From: a virus
DNA length: 24,168 bases
Virus record (IMG/VR): IMGVR_UViG_3300031972_001243
Coordinates: 1-24,168 of that record
Reading direction: 5' to 3' (one strand)
The first letter of the stretch is position 1. Every line of letters starts with the position of its first letter. Shown here one piece after another: positions 1 through 6,610 of the stretch. The notes under the pieces were generated by a model that worked only from the letters and a program-made list of their open reading frames with translations, had not been told where the DNA came from and did not search any database. The translations under genes and the position numbers were made by a program.

Positions 1-270
1 GACAAAGACGGCAAAGTTGGATTCGACGGATGGAAGTTCGCATGGCATTCAAGTGCCAACAAAGACCTATTCCAAATCGTTTGGTGTAAGGACAAGCACA
101 TGAGAAACAGCGATGGCTCGTTGACTGGTGAAGTCAAATACAGTGCTGAGTTCTTCAAGTCTAAGACAAATCCAAATCTATTGAATCAGGAGAGGCTTTA
201 CTTCGTCACTAAGAAGGGCGAAGATGCCCAATGGTATGGCTTACCTGAATTGAGAGACGGGGTTATTTGA
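1..270 (+). CDS. Unknown protein, C-terminal 89 residues (5' end outside window)
   Basis: This frame is open from the first base of the window to tandem stops (TGA at 268-270, TAA at 271-273), giving 89 residues of a protein whose N-terminus lies outside. The visible part is soluble, rich in Lys, Asp and aromatic residues, and has a single Cys and no membrane segment. Segments such as WKFAWHSS and QWYGLPELRDG do not match any family I recognise. It precedes the sliding clamp on the same strand, so a replication-related role is possible, but this is inference from position only. Its stop codons lie inside a perfect inverted repeat at 260-276, which may mark the end of its transcript. Confidence 0.6.
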   Translation, partial: DKDGKVGFDGWKFAWHSSANKDLFQIVWCKDKHMRNSDGSLTGEVKYSAEFFKSKTNPNLLNQERLYFVTKKGEDAQWYGLPELRDGVI

Positions 271-276
271 TAACCC
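260..276. repeat. Perfect 7-bp inverted repeat with 3-base loop, across the stop codons
   Basis: GGGTTAT (260-266) and ATAACCC (270-276) are exact reverse complements separated by TTG. The element covers the tandem stops of the upstream gene and ends one base before an ATG at 277. In RNA it would form a short hairpin. No T-run follows it, so it does not look like a bacterial-type terminator. It could instead be an operator, an RNA processing or stability element, or chance. Confidence 0.5.
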
Positions 277-393
277 ATGTTGGGGGGAACTGAGGTTTAT
301 CCAGTAATAAGGGTGAAAGTTTCATCAACGGAGATAGTAGTCGGTATATTCTATGAAACCCTTTCCTCTGTATCCCACGAGGTGATAATATGA
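277..393 (+). CDS. Possible 38-residue small ORF in the leader of the clamp gene
   Basis: ATG at 277 opens a frame of 38 residues (starting MLGGTEVYPVIRV) whose TGA at 391-393 overlaps the clamp ATG at 390 in the ATGA arrangement used repeatedly in this operon. It is in the same frame as the preceding gene, separated from it by two stop codons and one proline codon. The peptide is rich in Val, Ile, Ser and Thr, is not clearly a membrane segment and has no known motif. No convincing Shine-Dalgarno sequence precedes the ATG, so it may not be translated and the stretch may simply be an untranslated leader. Confidence 0.25.
   Translation: MLGGTEVYPVIRVKVSSTEIVVGIFYETLSSVSHEVII
345..350 (+). promoter_or_regulatory. 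Candidate TATA-like box upstream of the clamp gene
   Basis: TATATT lies 40 bases before the clamp start. An archaeal TATA box at this place would put initiation near 370-375 and leave a leader of about 15-20 bases holding the strong ribosome binding site at 379-386. No clear BRE element was seen, so this is a weak inference. Confidence 0.2.
379..386 (+). promoter_or_regulatory. Strong Shine-Dalgarno site of the clamp gene
   Basis: GAGGTGAT is an uninterrupted eight-base complement of the usual archaeal 16S rRNA 3' end. It is spaced three bases from the ATG at 390. It fixes the start of the clamp gene and shows that this genome uses classical Shine-Dalgarno initiation. Confidence 0.75.
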
Positions 394-1151
394 CAGAATT
401 CACAATAAGTAAAGATAACTTTGTCAACTTCTTATCGAGTTTCGGTAAGGACTTAGGTGACATAGTAATTGATGTACGCTCAGGTAGTATATCAGCAGCG
501 GTTGCAAAGACCACTCATTACATCTATAGAAAGATGGATTGCGGTGCAGAAAGCAACGGCAAGATATACGTCACTGACATTCCAAAGATGAAGTCTTTCT
601 TGTCAACAGTCAAGACTCCCGATTTGAAAATTAGTCAACAGGGTAAGACAGGTACGCTACACATCAGGGCTGGTAATTCTAGCCTACAGTTGCCTACTTC
701 GTCTTATGTTGAATCACAGAAAAGACTAGGTATTTTAGACAAGGCAATAACTGAATCTAGGGCAAGTATGTGGACCAAGTGGTTCGCTACTCCTCTTACT
801 CACCACGCTAAAGTATCAGCCGAAGCACTCAAACCTGCTACCGGATTCAAGAAGGTTCTAGGTGACAAGTATTCTTGTAAGACAGAATTCGATGCCGATG
901 GTGAAGAATTCATCATCAGAGGTGGCAAGAGTGAAACTGGCAAGATGTTCGTTAGGGCCGCTCTATCTCAGATAGACGCACCCGTTACTCCTTCACGTTC
1001 AGCGTTTGACAAGTGGCTACCTGAATTACTCAACAACTTACCTACAGGTGAATTGGAATTACACACAGGTGATGAAACCGTGTTGGTGATAGAGCAACCG
1101 GGTACGAACTTCTTGATGATAGTGATTGACCAAGAGTATGAGGAGGATTGA
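390..1151 (+). CDS. Sliding clamp (PCNA/gp45-type DNA polymerase processivity factor)
   Basis: This 253-residue protein has the length of an archaeal PCNA or phage gp45 monomer, which trimerises around DNA and tethers the polymerase. The assignment rests on layout rather than a signature motif. A segment near residues 59-66 (IYVTDIPK) leads into alternating strands and then LPTSSY, much as in T4 gp45. The C-terminal strand pair with GELELH and FLMIVIDQEYEED matches the last strands and acidic tail of clamps. It has a strong ribosome binding site and is the first robust gene of the replication operon, two genes upstream of DNA polymerase B. The sequence is diverged, and the classical PCNA C-terminal AP(K/R) motif is absent. 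A different replication accessory protein cannot be excluded. Confidence 0.62.
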   Translation: MTEFTISKDNFVNFLSSFGKDLGDIVIDVRSGSISAAVAKTTHYIYRKMDCGAESNGKIYVTDIPKMKSFLSTVKTPDLKISQQGKTGTLHIRAGNSSLQLPTSSYVESQKRLGILDKAITESRASMWTKWFATPLTHHAKVSAEALKPATGFKKVLGDKYSCKTEFDADGEEFIIRGGKSETGKMFVRAALSQIDAPVTPSRSAFDKWLPELLNNLPTGELELHTGDETVLVIEQPGTNFLMIVIDQEYEED

Positions 1152-1153
1152 AT

Positions 1154-1312
1154 ATGGGTAGAGATGTATGTTGGCTCTGCGGAGGCAAGTTGATATGGGG
1201 AAATGATTTTGATGCAGAGGACTTAGGTTATGACCGGCCCGGTATAGTTGCACAATTACAATGTTCAAATTGCAACGCATTTGTAGAGTACGTATCATTG
1301 GAAGAGGAATAG
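1154..1312 (+). CDS. Small zinc-ribbon protein, 52 residues
   Basis: ATG at 1154 lies two bases after the clamp stop and is preceded by a strong GAGGAGGA site. The peptide has two Cys pairs, C6-x2-C9 (CWLCGG) and C37-x2-C40 (CSNC), separated by an acidic linker. This is the layout of a four-Cys treble-clef or zinc ribbon that would bind one zinc ion. Its TAG (1310-1312) ends two bases before the polymerase ATG at 1315. It is probably a nucleic-acid- or protein-binding adaptor co-expressed with clamp and polymerase, but the partner is unknown. It is one of four small zinc-binding ORFs in this window. Confidence 0.72.
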   Translation: MGRDVCWLCGGKLIWGNDFDAEDLGYDRPGIVAQLQCSNCNAFVEYVSLEEE

Positions 1313-1314
1313 AC

Positions 1315-3663
1315 ATGATAATCGACACCTTCCGACCTGACCCTGAAGGGCCCGACCATATCTACAAGAGATGGCGTGATACGGAAGGTAACTTGATTGA
1401 AGAAACTGTATCGGACTTCAGACCTTACTTTTGGATTTCAGCAGATACTTCCCCTAGATACGCTGAGCGTATACTAGACCAGTTCCCCGGCTCAGAAATC
1501 GACTGGAATGATACAGCAGAAGGACTGAGAGATAACGAGAAACTAGCCAAGGTGTATACGTTCAGGCAGTCCGATATCAGAGAGATGGCTAGGCGATTCA
1601 AGAAAACATGGGAGGCTGACCTAAGTCTCTCAGATAGGTATCTCATCGATTGCGTAGAAGAGATGCCTAAGTGGAAACCTCGTGTATGGCACTTTGATTT
1701 AGAGTGGGACCCGAAGACAAAGGAGACTACCGTCATGGCTGTAATTGACAGTTACAACAATCGTTACGTTTCCTTCTGCTGGAAACATGACAACCCAACA
1801 AATCTGTATGACATGGACCATCACATAGAAAACAGAGAAGTAGATTACGAAGTAAACGGTACATCTGTTACATTCACTTACGAGAGGCATCTGTATGGTT
1901 CAGAAGAAGACATGCACGAGGCTTTCTTACATTACTTGGATGAATGCAATCCTGACGTATTCATTGCTCACGCAATCATGTGGGCGGACTTACCTCACTT
2001 GGTAAACAGGCTCAAACAGTTCCGTAGGCTCAGCCCTCTAGGTAGAGTGCTAAGACCAAGGAACGATTCTTACGACTACGTAGACCAACCAATACTAGGT
2101 AGGTTGTGTTTCGATACAGCCGCACCAGTTAGAAGCGGTAGTGGCTTTGAACGTGTATGGAAGGACAGTGGTAAACCTCAACTGAAGAATCTAAAATTAG
2201 ACACTATCGCTGAAGCATGTAAGTTAGGCGGTAAGTTTGACATGGACGTGTTTACTGGTTGGAAAGAAAGATTCGATGCATATGTGGATTACTGTATGCA
2301 GGATACCCTGTTACTCAAGAAGATAGATGAAGAGAACCACGTATTCAACTTCTTCCTATCCCTACAACAGTTATGCGGTGTATCATTCCGCTCCTGTCAC
2401 AATGTCACTAGGTTTGCTAGAGGCCTCATACAGAGAAGGACTCACTGGAAAGCACCTAGTAAATCTACTCAAGAAAAGCAAGAGTACGAGGGTGCTTTCA
2501 TCCCGCCACCTAAACCGGGCAGGTATGAAGGGGTCGCTTGTGTCGATTACAAAGGACTGTACCCTTCTATCATCCTATCACACAATCTCAGTTGGGAAAC
2601 TCAAGTGCCTAAGCACATGGCGGGTGAAGAAGGTATTAGACAACTACCTGATGGCACTTGTTGGAGACAAGGCGTAGACGCACTACTACCCACCATAGTA
2701 ACTGAGATGTTTGAGTTACGTGATGAATACAAGAAGAGAATGCGTGAAGCCCTTTCCGAAAATGAGAGAAACGGATGGAACACATTACAACTAGCGGTCA
2801 AGCGTGTCATGGCTTCCTTCTACGGCATGACTGCTAGTGCATACTGGGGCTGGTCAGACTTTGACATAGCCTCCGCTATCACTGCCTGTGGAAGACGGGC
2901 TATCAGATTCCTAATGGAAGAATCAGATAATCAGGGCTACAACGCTCTGTATGGGCACACTGATTCGGCATTCGTACAAGTGCCCTTTGATGAGGCAACT
3001 GCTCTTGCGAAGCATTTGACTGAAACTGTTCAGCGTGAACATGAGTCAAGTCATCTGATTGTAGAATTTGAAGCCTACATGCCTTACTGGATTGTAGGTG
3101 GTAAGAACCTGTACTACGGTATCTGTTCCTACCCACCTGAAGATGATGGTAAAGTCAAGAGCGCTCGATGGGGTAAAATCAGCACTCTCGCTCCTATCTC
3201 AAAGAGCCTTGAGAACGATGTACTGACAGCCATCTGTACAGGTGCCGACGAGGATGAGGTCATCTCTATGGTTCGTCCACTGTCAAAGAAAATACAGCGT
3301 GGTGACGTTGCTTACAAAGACATAGCAACCACCACTAGATTACAGAAACCAATACGTGATTACTCTACATCGACCGGAGGCGCTGTCAAAGCGGCTAGGT
3401 ACTACAATGAGCACCTATCCAGTGGTTCTTTGCTAGGCGAAGGGGATAGTGTGAACTGGGTGTATGTAAGCAAAGCACCTGCTCACTTACCACCGGTCGA
3501 TGTAGTTGCATTTGAAGAGGAAAGTGACCTGAATGATTTCGTTTTGGATTACGGTAAAATGGTTGACAAACTCGTTAAGGCGAAGATAAAGCCTATCTTC
3601 AATGCCCTAAATTGGGACTTGGAGATGGCAAGCGGGGCAGCAATGCCTAAGAGGTACTGGTGA
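1315..3663 (+). CDS. polB: Family B DNA polymerase with 3'-5' proofreading domain
   Basis: The ATG at 1315 (782 residues) is preferred over an in-frame ATG at 1261, because 1261 lies inside the zinc-ribbon gene while 1315 follows a GAAGAGGAA site. Exonuclease residues are D128 and E130 (FDLEW, Exo I), D225 (ADLPHL, Exo II) and Y326/D330 (YCMQD, Exo III), so the DEDD quartet is intact, although the usual Asn and Phe of Exo II are Ala. Polymerase motif A is VDYKGLYPSII with D411. Motif B is KRVMASFYG (K496 to G504). Motif C is YGHTDS (546-551), where His replaces the first Asp of the usual DTDS while D550 remains. A KxY-like GGKNLYYG follows near 595-602. The protein is compact for the family and should be the viral replicase, working with the clamp. 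Confidence 0.95.
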   Translation: MIIDTFRPDPEGPDHIYKRWRDTEGNLIEETVSDFRPYFWISADTSPRYAERILDQFPGSEIDWNDTAEGLRDNEKLAKVYTFRQSDIREMARRFKKTWEADLSLSDRYLIDCVEEMPKWKPRVWHFDLEWDPKTKETTVMAVIDSYNNRYVSFCWKHDNPTNLYDMDHHIENREVDYEVNGTSVTFTYERHLYGSEEDMHEAFLHYLDECNPDVFIAHAIMWADLPHLVNRLKQFRRLSPLGRVLRPRNDSYDYVDQPILGRLCFDTAAPVRSGSGFERVWKDSGKPQLKNLKLDTIAEACKLGGKFDMDVFTGWKERFDAYVDYCMQDTLLLKKIDEENHVFNFFLSLQQLCGVSFRSCHNVTRFARGLIQRRTHWKAPSKSTQEKQEYEGAFIPPPKPGRYEGVACVDYKGLYPSIILSHNLSWETQVPKHMAGEEGIRQLPDGTCWRQGVDALLPTIVTEMFELRDEYKKRMREALSENERNGWNTLQLAVKRVMASFYGMTASAYWGWSDFDIASAITACGRRAIRFLMEESDNQGYNALYGHTDSAFVQVPFDEATALAKHLTETVQREHESSHLIVEFEAYMPYWIVGGKNLYYGICSYPPEDDGKVKSARWGKISTLAPISKSLENDVLTAICTGADEDEVISMVRPLSKKIQRGDVAYKDIATTTRLQKPIRDYSTSTGGAVKAARYYNEHLSSGSLLGEGDSVNWVYVSKAPAHLPPVDVVAFEEESDLNDFVLDYGKMVDKLVKAKIKPIFNALNWDLEMASGAAMPKRYW

Positions 3664-3667
3664 TATA

Positions 3668-3856
3668 ATGAGCAGCATAGAAGATACAGTTTGTGAGAAG
3701 ATACAGCAAAGGGCAGAACTTGGTAAGAATAAATATGGAGTCACGATGGAAAGAAACGACCTCAAGTTTCTTGACTGGTTGGTTCATTTGCAAGAAGAAC
3801 TGATGGATGCAACTGTGTATCTACAACGTGTTATCGAAGAGGAGGGAGGCGAATGA
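3668..3856 (+). CDS. Small MazG-like (all-alpha NTP pyrophosphatase-like) protein, 62 residues
   Basis: This short helical protein has the pattern RxELGKxKYG, then WLVHLQEELMDATVYLQ. The same pattern is seen in small MazG/dUTPase-like proteins of tailed viruses, where the EE..D helix supplies metal ligands. Such proteins hydrolyse non-canonical or excess nucleoside triphosphates or modulate alarmone levels; the substrate here cannot be told. Its GGTGAT ribosome binding site overlaps the polymerase stop codon, and its own stop overlaps the next ATG (ATGA at 3853-3856). It is therefore likely translated in step with the polymerase and the downstream nuclease. At 62 residues it is about half a full MazG domain, so it would have to act as an oligomer or as a non-catalytic relative. 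Confidence 0.6.
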   Translation: MSSIEDTVCEKIQQRAELGKNKYGVTMERNDLKFLDWLVHLQEELMDATVYLQRVIEEEGGE

Positions 3857-4854
3857 GTGACAGAAATTGGGAAGCATATGGTAAATCTACCTACCAGTGG
3901 AAACCGGGACATGCAAAGCATCTGAGAGTGACTAAGACAAGTCTAACATCAGACTTCGACTTCTGTCCAAAACAGTACGAATACAAGAGAATCCACCGAC
4001 TACCTGAGCCATCAACAGATGCCATGGTAAAGGGTACAAACGTACACGATGCTATTGAGCAGTACTACGATAATGTGATACCTGTACTAGATGACCTTTA
4101 CACTCTAGTGCAAAGAGACAAGATGCAAGAAGCAATTGAACTTGCACTTAGCGTCATACCTGAAAAAGAGTACGAGTTCGGTGAGGAGACATCGATAGAG
4201 CGTCGAATCATGTGGGACCTTGAGAGACTGCGCTCAGTTGGTAAAGATGACTATCTACCAATTATCAATGAGTCAGAGATTCACGCATTCGTAGAAGAAG
4301 AGTTTGAATTTAATGGAGAAGTCCACACCATCCCTATTCATTTCGCTGGAAGCATTGACAGAGGATACAGTACCGAAGAAGGTACAGTTGCTCTGATGGA
4401 ATTGAAAACCGGCAAGTGGGTGCAGACCAAGAACCGTGACGGTGAGTGGCAAGACTCCAAGTTCAAGTTGAAATCGATGAGAACAGAGATGGCATTTTAC
4501 AAGAAACTCTTGAAATTGGCAAATCATGAGCACCAAGATGTAACTCACTGGGGTTGGGTCTATCCTTCGGGTGGTGAAGCACAGTTAGATTCGCTCAACA
4601 AATATGGCTATGAACAGAGGGGTGTAAACAAGATATTCTACGAATCATGTACAGGTCGTAATGGCAGTACTTACGAAAAGAAAGTGGACAAACTCAAGAC
4701 GGCTTTGTTGACTGCTTATTTGGCAGAAGAGTTCCCACCAAGCCCAAGTGCCGGTAAGTGCGCTTGGTGCAATTTCAAATCCATATGTCCTTCTTGGGAT
4801 GGTAGTGATAACCCCCAAGAGTACATAGATAATTATCAGGAGGAAGAAGTATGA
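3853..4854 (+). CDS. Cas4/RecB-type PD-(D/E)XK nuclease with a putative Fe-S cluster
   Basis: The 333-residue protein has the RecB-family arrangement: GTNVHDAIEQYY with H65, AGSIDR with D169, then MELKTGKW with E183 and K185. Around residue 208 follows SMRTEMAFYKK, which corresponds to the QxxxY-type motif of these nucleases. C38 (FCPKQY), together with C303, C306 and C312 (CAWCNFKSIC), gives the four cysteines that hold a 4Fe-4S cluster in Cas4 and AddB. The family cleaves single-stranded or resected DNA ends. No cas1 or cas2 gene or CRISPR array is nearby, so it more likely serves viral recombination, replication or host DNA degradation than spacer capture. The ATG overlaps the upstream stop and has a strong GAGGAGGGAGG site. 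Confidence 0.85.
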   Translation: MSDRNWEAYGKSTYQWKPGHAKHLRVTKTSLTSDFDFCPKQYEYKRIHRLPEPSTDAMVKGTNVHDAIEQYYDNVIPVLDDLYTLVQRDKMQEAIELALSVIPEKEYEFGEETSIERRIMWDLERLRSVGKDDYLPIINESEIHAFVEEEFEFNGEVHTIPIHFAGSIDRGYSTEEGTVALMELKTGKWVQTKNRDGEWQDSKFKLKSMRTEMAFYKKLLKLANHEHQDVTHWGWVYPSGGEAQLDSLNKYGYEQRGVNKIFYESCTGRNGSTYEKKVDKLKTALLTAYLAEEFPPSPSAGKCAWCNFKSICPSWDGSDNPQEYIDNYQEEEV

Positions 4855-5114
4855 TAGAAAAAGGAATGCTAGGCAGAGTAATAGAATCACTATTGTCTGA
4901 TATCGTCGGTAGGAATGTAGAGGTTTCGTTCTCTCATCTAGGCGGCGGTAAAGACTACGTTGTGTCTATTCAAACAACCTTGTATGAGTTTGATGATGGG
5001 GTAGACGGACCACTAGGTCCAATGTACGTTACCTTCAACAATTCTCTACTACAAGGTACTAGTCAGATACTAACTGCATTAAATGAAATCGTAGCAAATC
5101 ACAAGGTGGATTGA
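4851..5114 (+). CDS. Unknown 87-residue protein
   Basis: The start overlaps the nuclease stop (ATGA at 4851-4854) behind an AGGAGGAAG site, and the stop sits directly against the primase ATG, so it is clearly part of the operon. It has an N-terminal amphipathic helix (MLGRVIESLLSDIVG), then predicted strands (VEVSF, YVVSI, MYVTF) and a final helix. The middle is acidic (EFDDGVDGP). There are no cysteines, no membrane segment and no motif that I recognise. Its position between the Cas4-like nuclease and the primase suggests a replication or recombination accessory role, but that is context only. Confidence 0.7.
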   Translation: MIEKGMLGRVIESLLSDIVGRNVEVSFSHLGGGKDYVVSIQTTLYEFDDGVDGPLGPMYVTFNNSLLQGTSQILTALNEIVANHKVD

Positions 5115-6239
5115 ATGAAGTTAGTTTTTGATTTTCCAAGAGAGGTAATGGAACTCGGCACTGAAAAGGGCAGAGGGTTTCGTAAACTCGTAAGGGATAA
5201 TCAAGAACTAGAGAAATACTGGGCTGGTAAGAACGGTGTATCAAACGCCTACATGACAGTGTACGGATACCGTGCAACCAAGCAACCATACAACAAGCGA
5301 GTAGATTTGCTCACTCCGATAGTGCGTCATTTCGTCATGGACTTCGACCCAAAGAACTTCAGGCAAAAGGACAGACCTGATGTAGACCCTGAAGTAGCGT
5401 TAGAGCAAACTAAGAAATTGCATCATCATCTACTGGCAGAAAACATCAATCACGGTGTTTGGTACAGCGGTGGCGGATTCCACGTTTGGGTGGCACTTGA
5501 CAAGCCATACATGCCTAGCGACGGCAATCACTTGTCCGCTATCAAAGATGCTGGTATGCAACTAGTAAACGACTGGGTAAAGGACTTCAATCTGTACTGC
5601 TCAGACCCTGCTGTACCTTTCGATACAAGTGGTATGATTCGTATACCTAACTCGTACAATTCAAAGCGTGGCTTGTGGTCCATTCCGCTGAGCACCACTG
5701 ATATGGAGCGAGGCTTAGACCATATCATGGAGAAGGCACTTGACCCTCGCTCAGGTATGATTCCATATGGTGAAAAGGGACTAGCGTTGGATGTCAAGAA
5801 AGCGACCGATAACACTAGAGTGTTCAATCCTAGAGCAGAACCTATCGATTTACCAACTGTTTCAATGGATGGTGTAATCATACTACCATGTCTAAACTCA
5901 GCAGCCTGTAGAGTAGGAAGCAACCCTAGTCACGACGCTAGGGTTCAACTTGTCAAGTATCTGTCTAAGCGGTTGAGAAATTTCATGCCGGTTGAAAGAA
6001 TAAACCGTAATGATTTGGATGAGCATACCGAAACGATTGTAAATTACATTCGCTCCCTTCAGTGGGCGGACTTTAACGAGAATACCACTCGCTATCAAGT
6101 CAGTACAATCATAGGCACTGAGTATCCTCAGACATGCTCTATGTTGTACAAGAAAGGTATGTGTTTAGGCAAATGTCGTTATTGGGACAAAACAGGTGCT
6201 ATTACAGAGAGTGAGACAAATGAACAGGAGGCTAGTTAA
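5115..6239 (+). CDS. Fused archaeo-eukaryotic primase: PriS-like catalytic domain plus PriL-like Fe-S domain
   Basis: The N-terminal part (about residues 1-200) shows the AEP catalytic signature: VMDFD with D76 and D78 for metal binding, YSGGGFH with S118 and H123, a candidate third acidic residue D170 (PFDTS), and RIPNS at 176-180. The C-terminal part (about 250-360) resembles the Fe-S domain of the large primase subunit. It has C259 in ILPCLNSA, a helical stretch, then EYPQTC with C341, KGMC with C350 and C354, giving four plausible cluster ligands; C265 is an extra cysteine. In most archaea these domains are separate subunits, PriS and PriL. A single 374-residue polypeptide that combines them would initiate RNA or DNA primers for the viral PolB. 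Its 3' end overlaps the start of a small membrane peptide. Confidence 0.85.
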   Translation: MKLVFDFPREVMELGTEKGRGFRKLVRDNQELEKYWAGKNGVSNAYMTVYGYRATKQPYNKRVDLLTPIVRHFVMDFDPKNFRQKDRPDVDPEVALEQTKKLHHHLLAENINHGVWYSGGGFHVWVALDKPYMPSDGNHLSAIKDAGMQLVNDWVKDFNLYCSDPAVPFDTSGMIRIPNSYNSKRGLWSIPLSTTDMERGLDHIMEKALDPRSGMIPYGEKGLALDVKKATDNTRVFNPRAEPIDLPTVSMDGVIILPCLNSAACRVGSNPSHDARVQLVKYLSKRLRNFMPVERINRNDLDEHTETIVNYIRSLQWADFNENTTRYQVSTIIGTEYPQTCSMLYKKGMCLGKCRYWDKTGAITESETNEQEAS

Positions 6240-6345
6240 ATGGGTAGACCTCGCTGTAGCGATGGTATGTATAGTAATCATACCTCCCTTACTCGTACTG
6301 GTTCTCCCATTGCACTTTCTGTTGAAACTAATATCAGGTGAATAA
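6220..6345 (+). CDS. Small membrane peptide, 41 residues
   Basis: ATG at 6220 lies inside the last codons of the primase gene in another frame and ends with TAA at 6343-6345, one base before the next ATG at 6347. The peptide begins MNRRLVKW and is followed by about 28 hydrophobic residues (VDLAVAMVCIVIIPPLLV and on) and a short LKLISGE tail. This is one long or two short membrane segments with a positively charged N-terminus. It fills exactly the space between the primase and the zinc-finger gene, which supports it as a real gene, but the ribosome binding site is weak. A role at the host membrane (holin-like, exclusion or replication anchoring) is possible but unproven. Confidence 0.5.
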   Translation: MNRRLVKWVDLAVAMVCIVIIPPLLVLVLPLHFLLKLISGE

Positions 6346-6346
6346 T

Positions 6347-6610
6347 ATGCCGAGAGTCAAATGTCATTTCTGCGATACTAGGGTCATAGCCAATCCTGCT
6401 AATCTGAAAAGAGAAGGCTATTATCCTAAGTGCGTCAATTGTAAGGAAACTACACCTGAAGGCGTATGGCGCTGTACAGGTACTATCAAGTCAAACACCA
6501 TCAAAAGAAACGGTGAATCTCTTAATAGGAAAGGTAACCGATGTAGAAACTGGGTAAAGGGTATTGGTGAAAGTTACTGTCCAATACATGGTAAGGAGTT
6601 GGAACAATGA
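6347..6610 (+). CDS. Zinc-finger protein with two putative zinc sites, 87 residues
   Basis: The ATG at 6347 behind an AGGTGAAT site is preferred to a GTG at 6338. The N-terminal half has C6-x2-C9 (CHFC) and C29-x2-C32 (CVNC), a four-Cys ribbon. The C-terminal half has C43, C66 and C78-x2-H81 (CPIH), a second possible site with three Cys and one His. The surface is strongly basic (many Lys and Arg), as expected for binding nucleic acid. It lies between the primase and the ERCC4 nuclease and its stop overlaps the nuclease start (ATGA). No named family is recognised; a DNA- or RNA-binding accessory factor is the simplest reading. Confidence 0.75.
   Translation: MPRVKCHFCDTRVIANPANLKREGYYPKCVNCKETTPEGVWRCTGTIKSNTIKRNGESLNRKGNRCRNWVKGIGESYCPIHGKELEQ

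Noticed and set aside
1261-1314. Upstream ATG giving an 800-residue polymerase
   Set aside because: It lies inside the zinc-ribbon gene and adds 18 basic residues unlike PolB N-termini. ATG at 1315 has the ribosome binding site and two-base spacing typical of the operon.
2327-2677. 116-residue frame on the plus strand inside polB
   Set aside because: It overlaps PolB motif A in another frame; its composition (Ser, Tyr, Lys) and lack of a ribosome binding site mark it as a shadow.
6240-6341. 33-residue frame starting ATGGGTAGACCT just after the primase stop
   Set aside because: It overlaps the hydrophobic 41-residue frame. Its product has no motif, while the other frame has a coherent membrane segment and fits the gap to the next gene.
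6338-6346. GTG start for the zinc-finger gene
   Set aside because: It would use up its own AGGTGA ribosome binding site; ATG at 6347 is correctly spaced.
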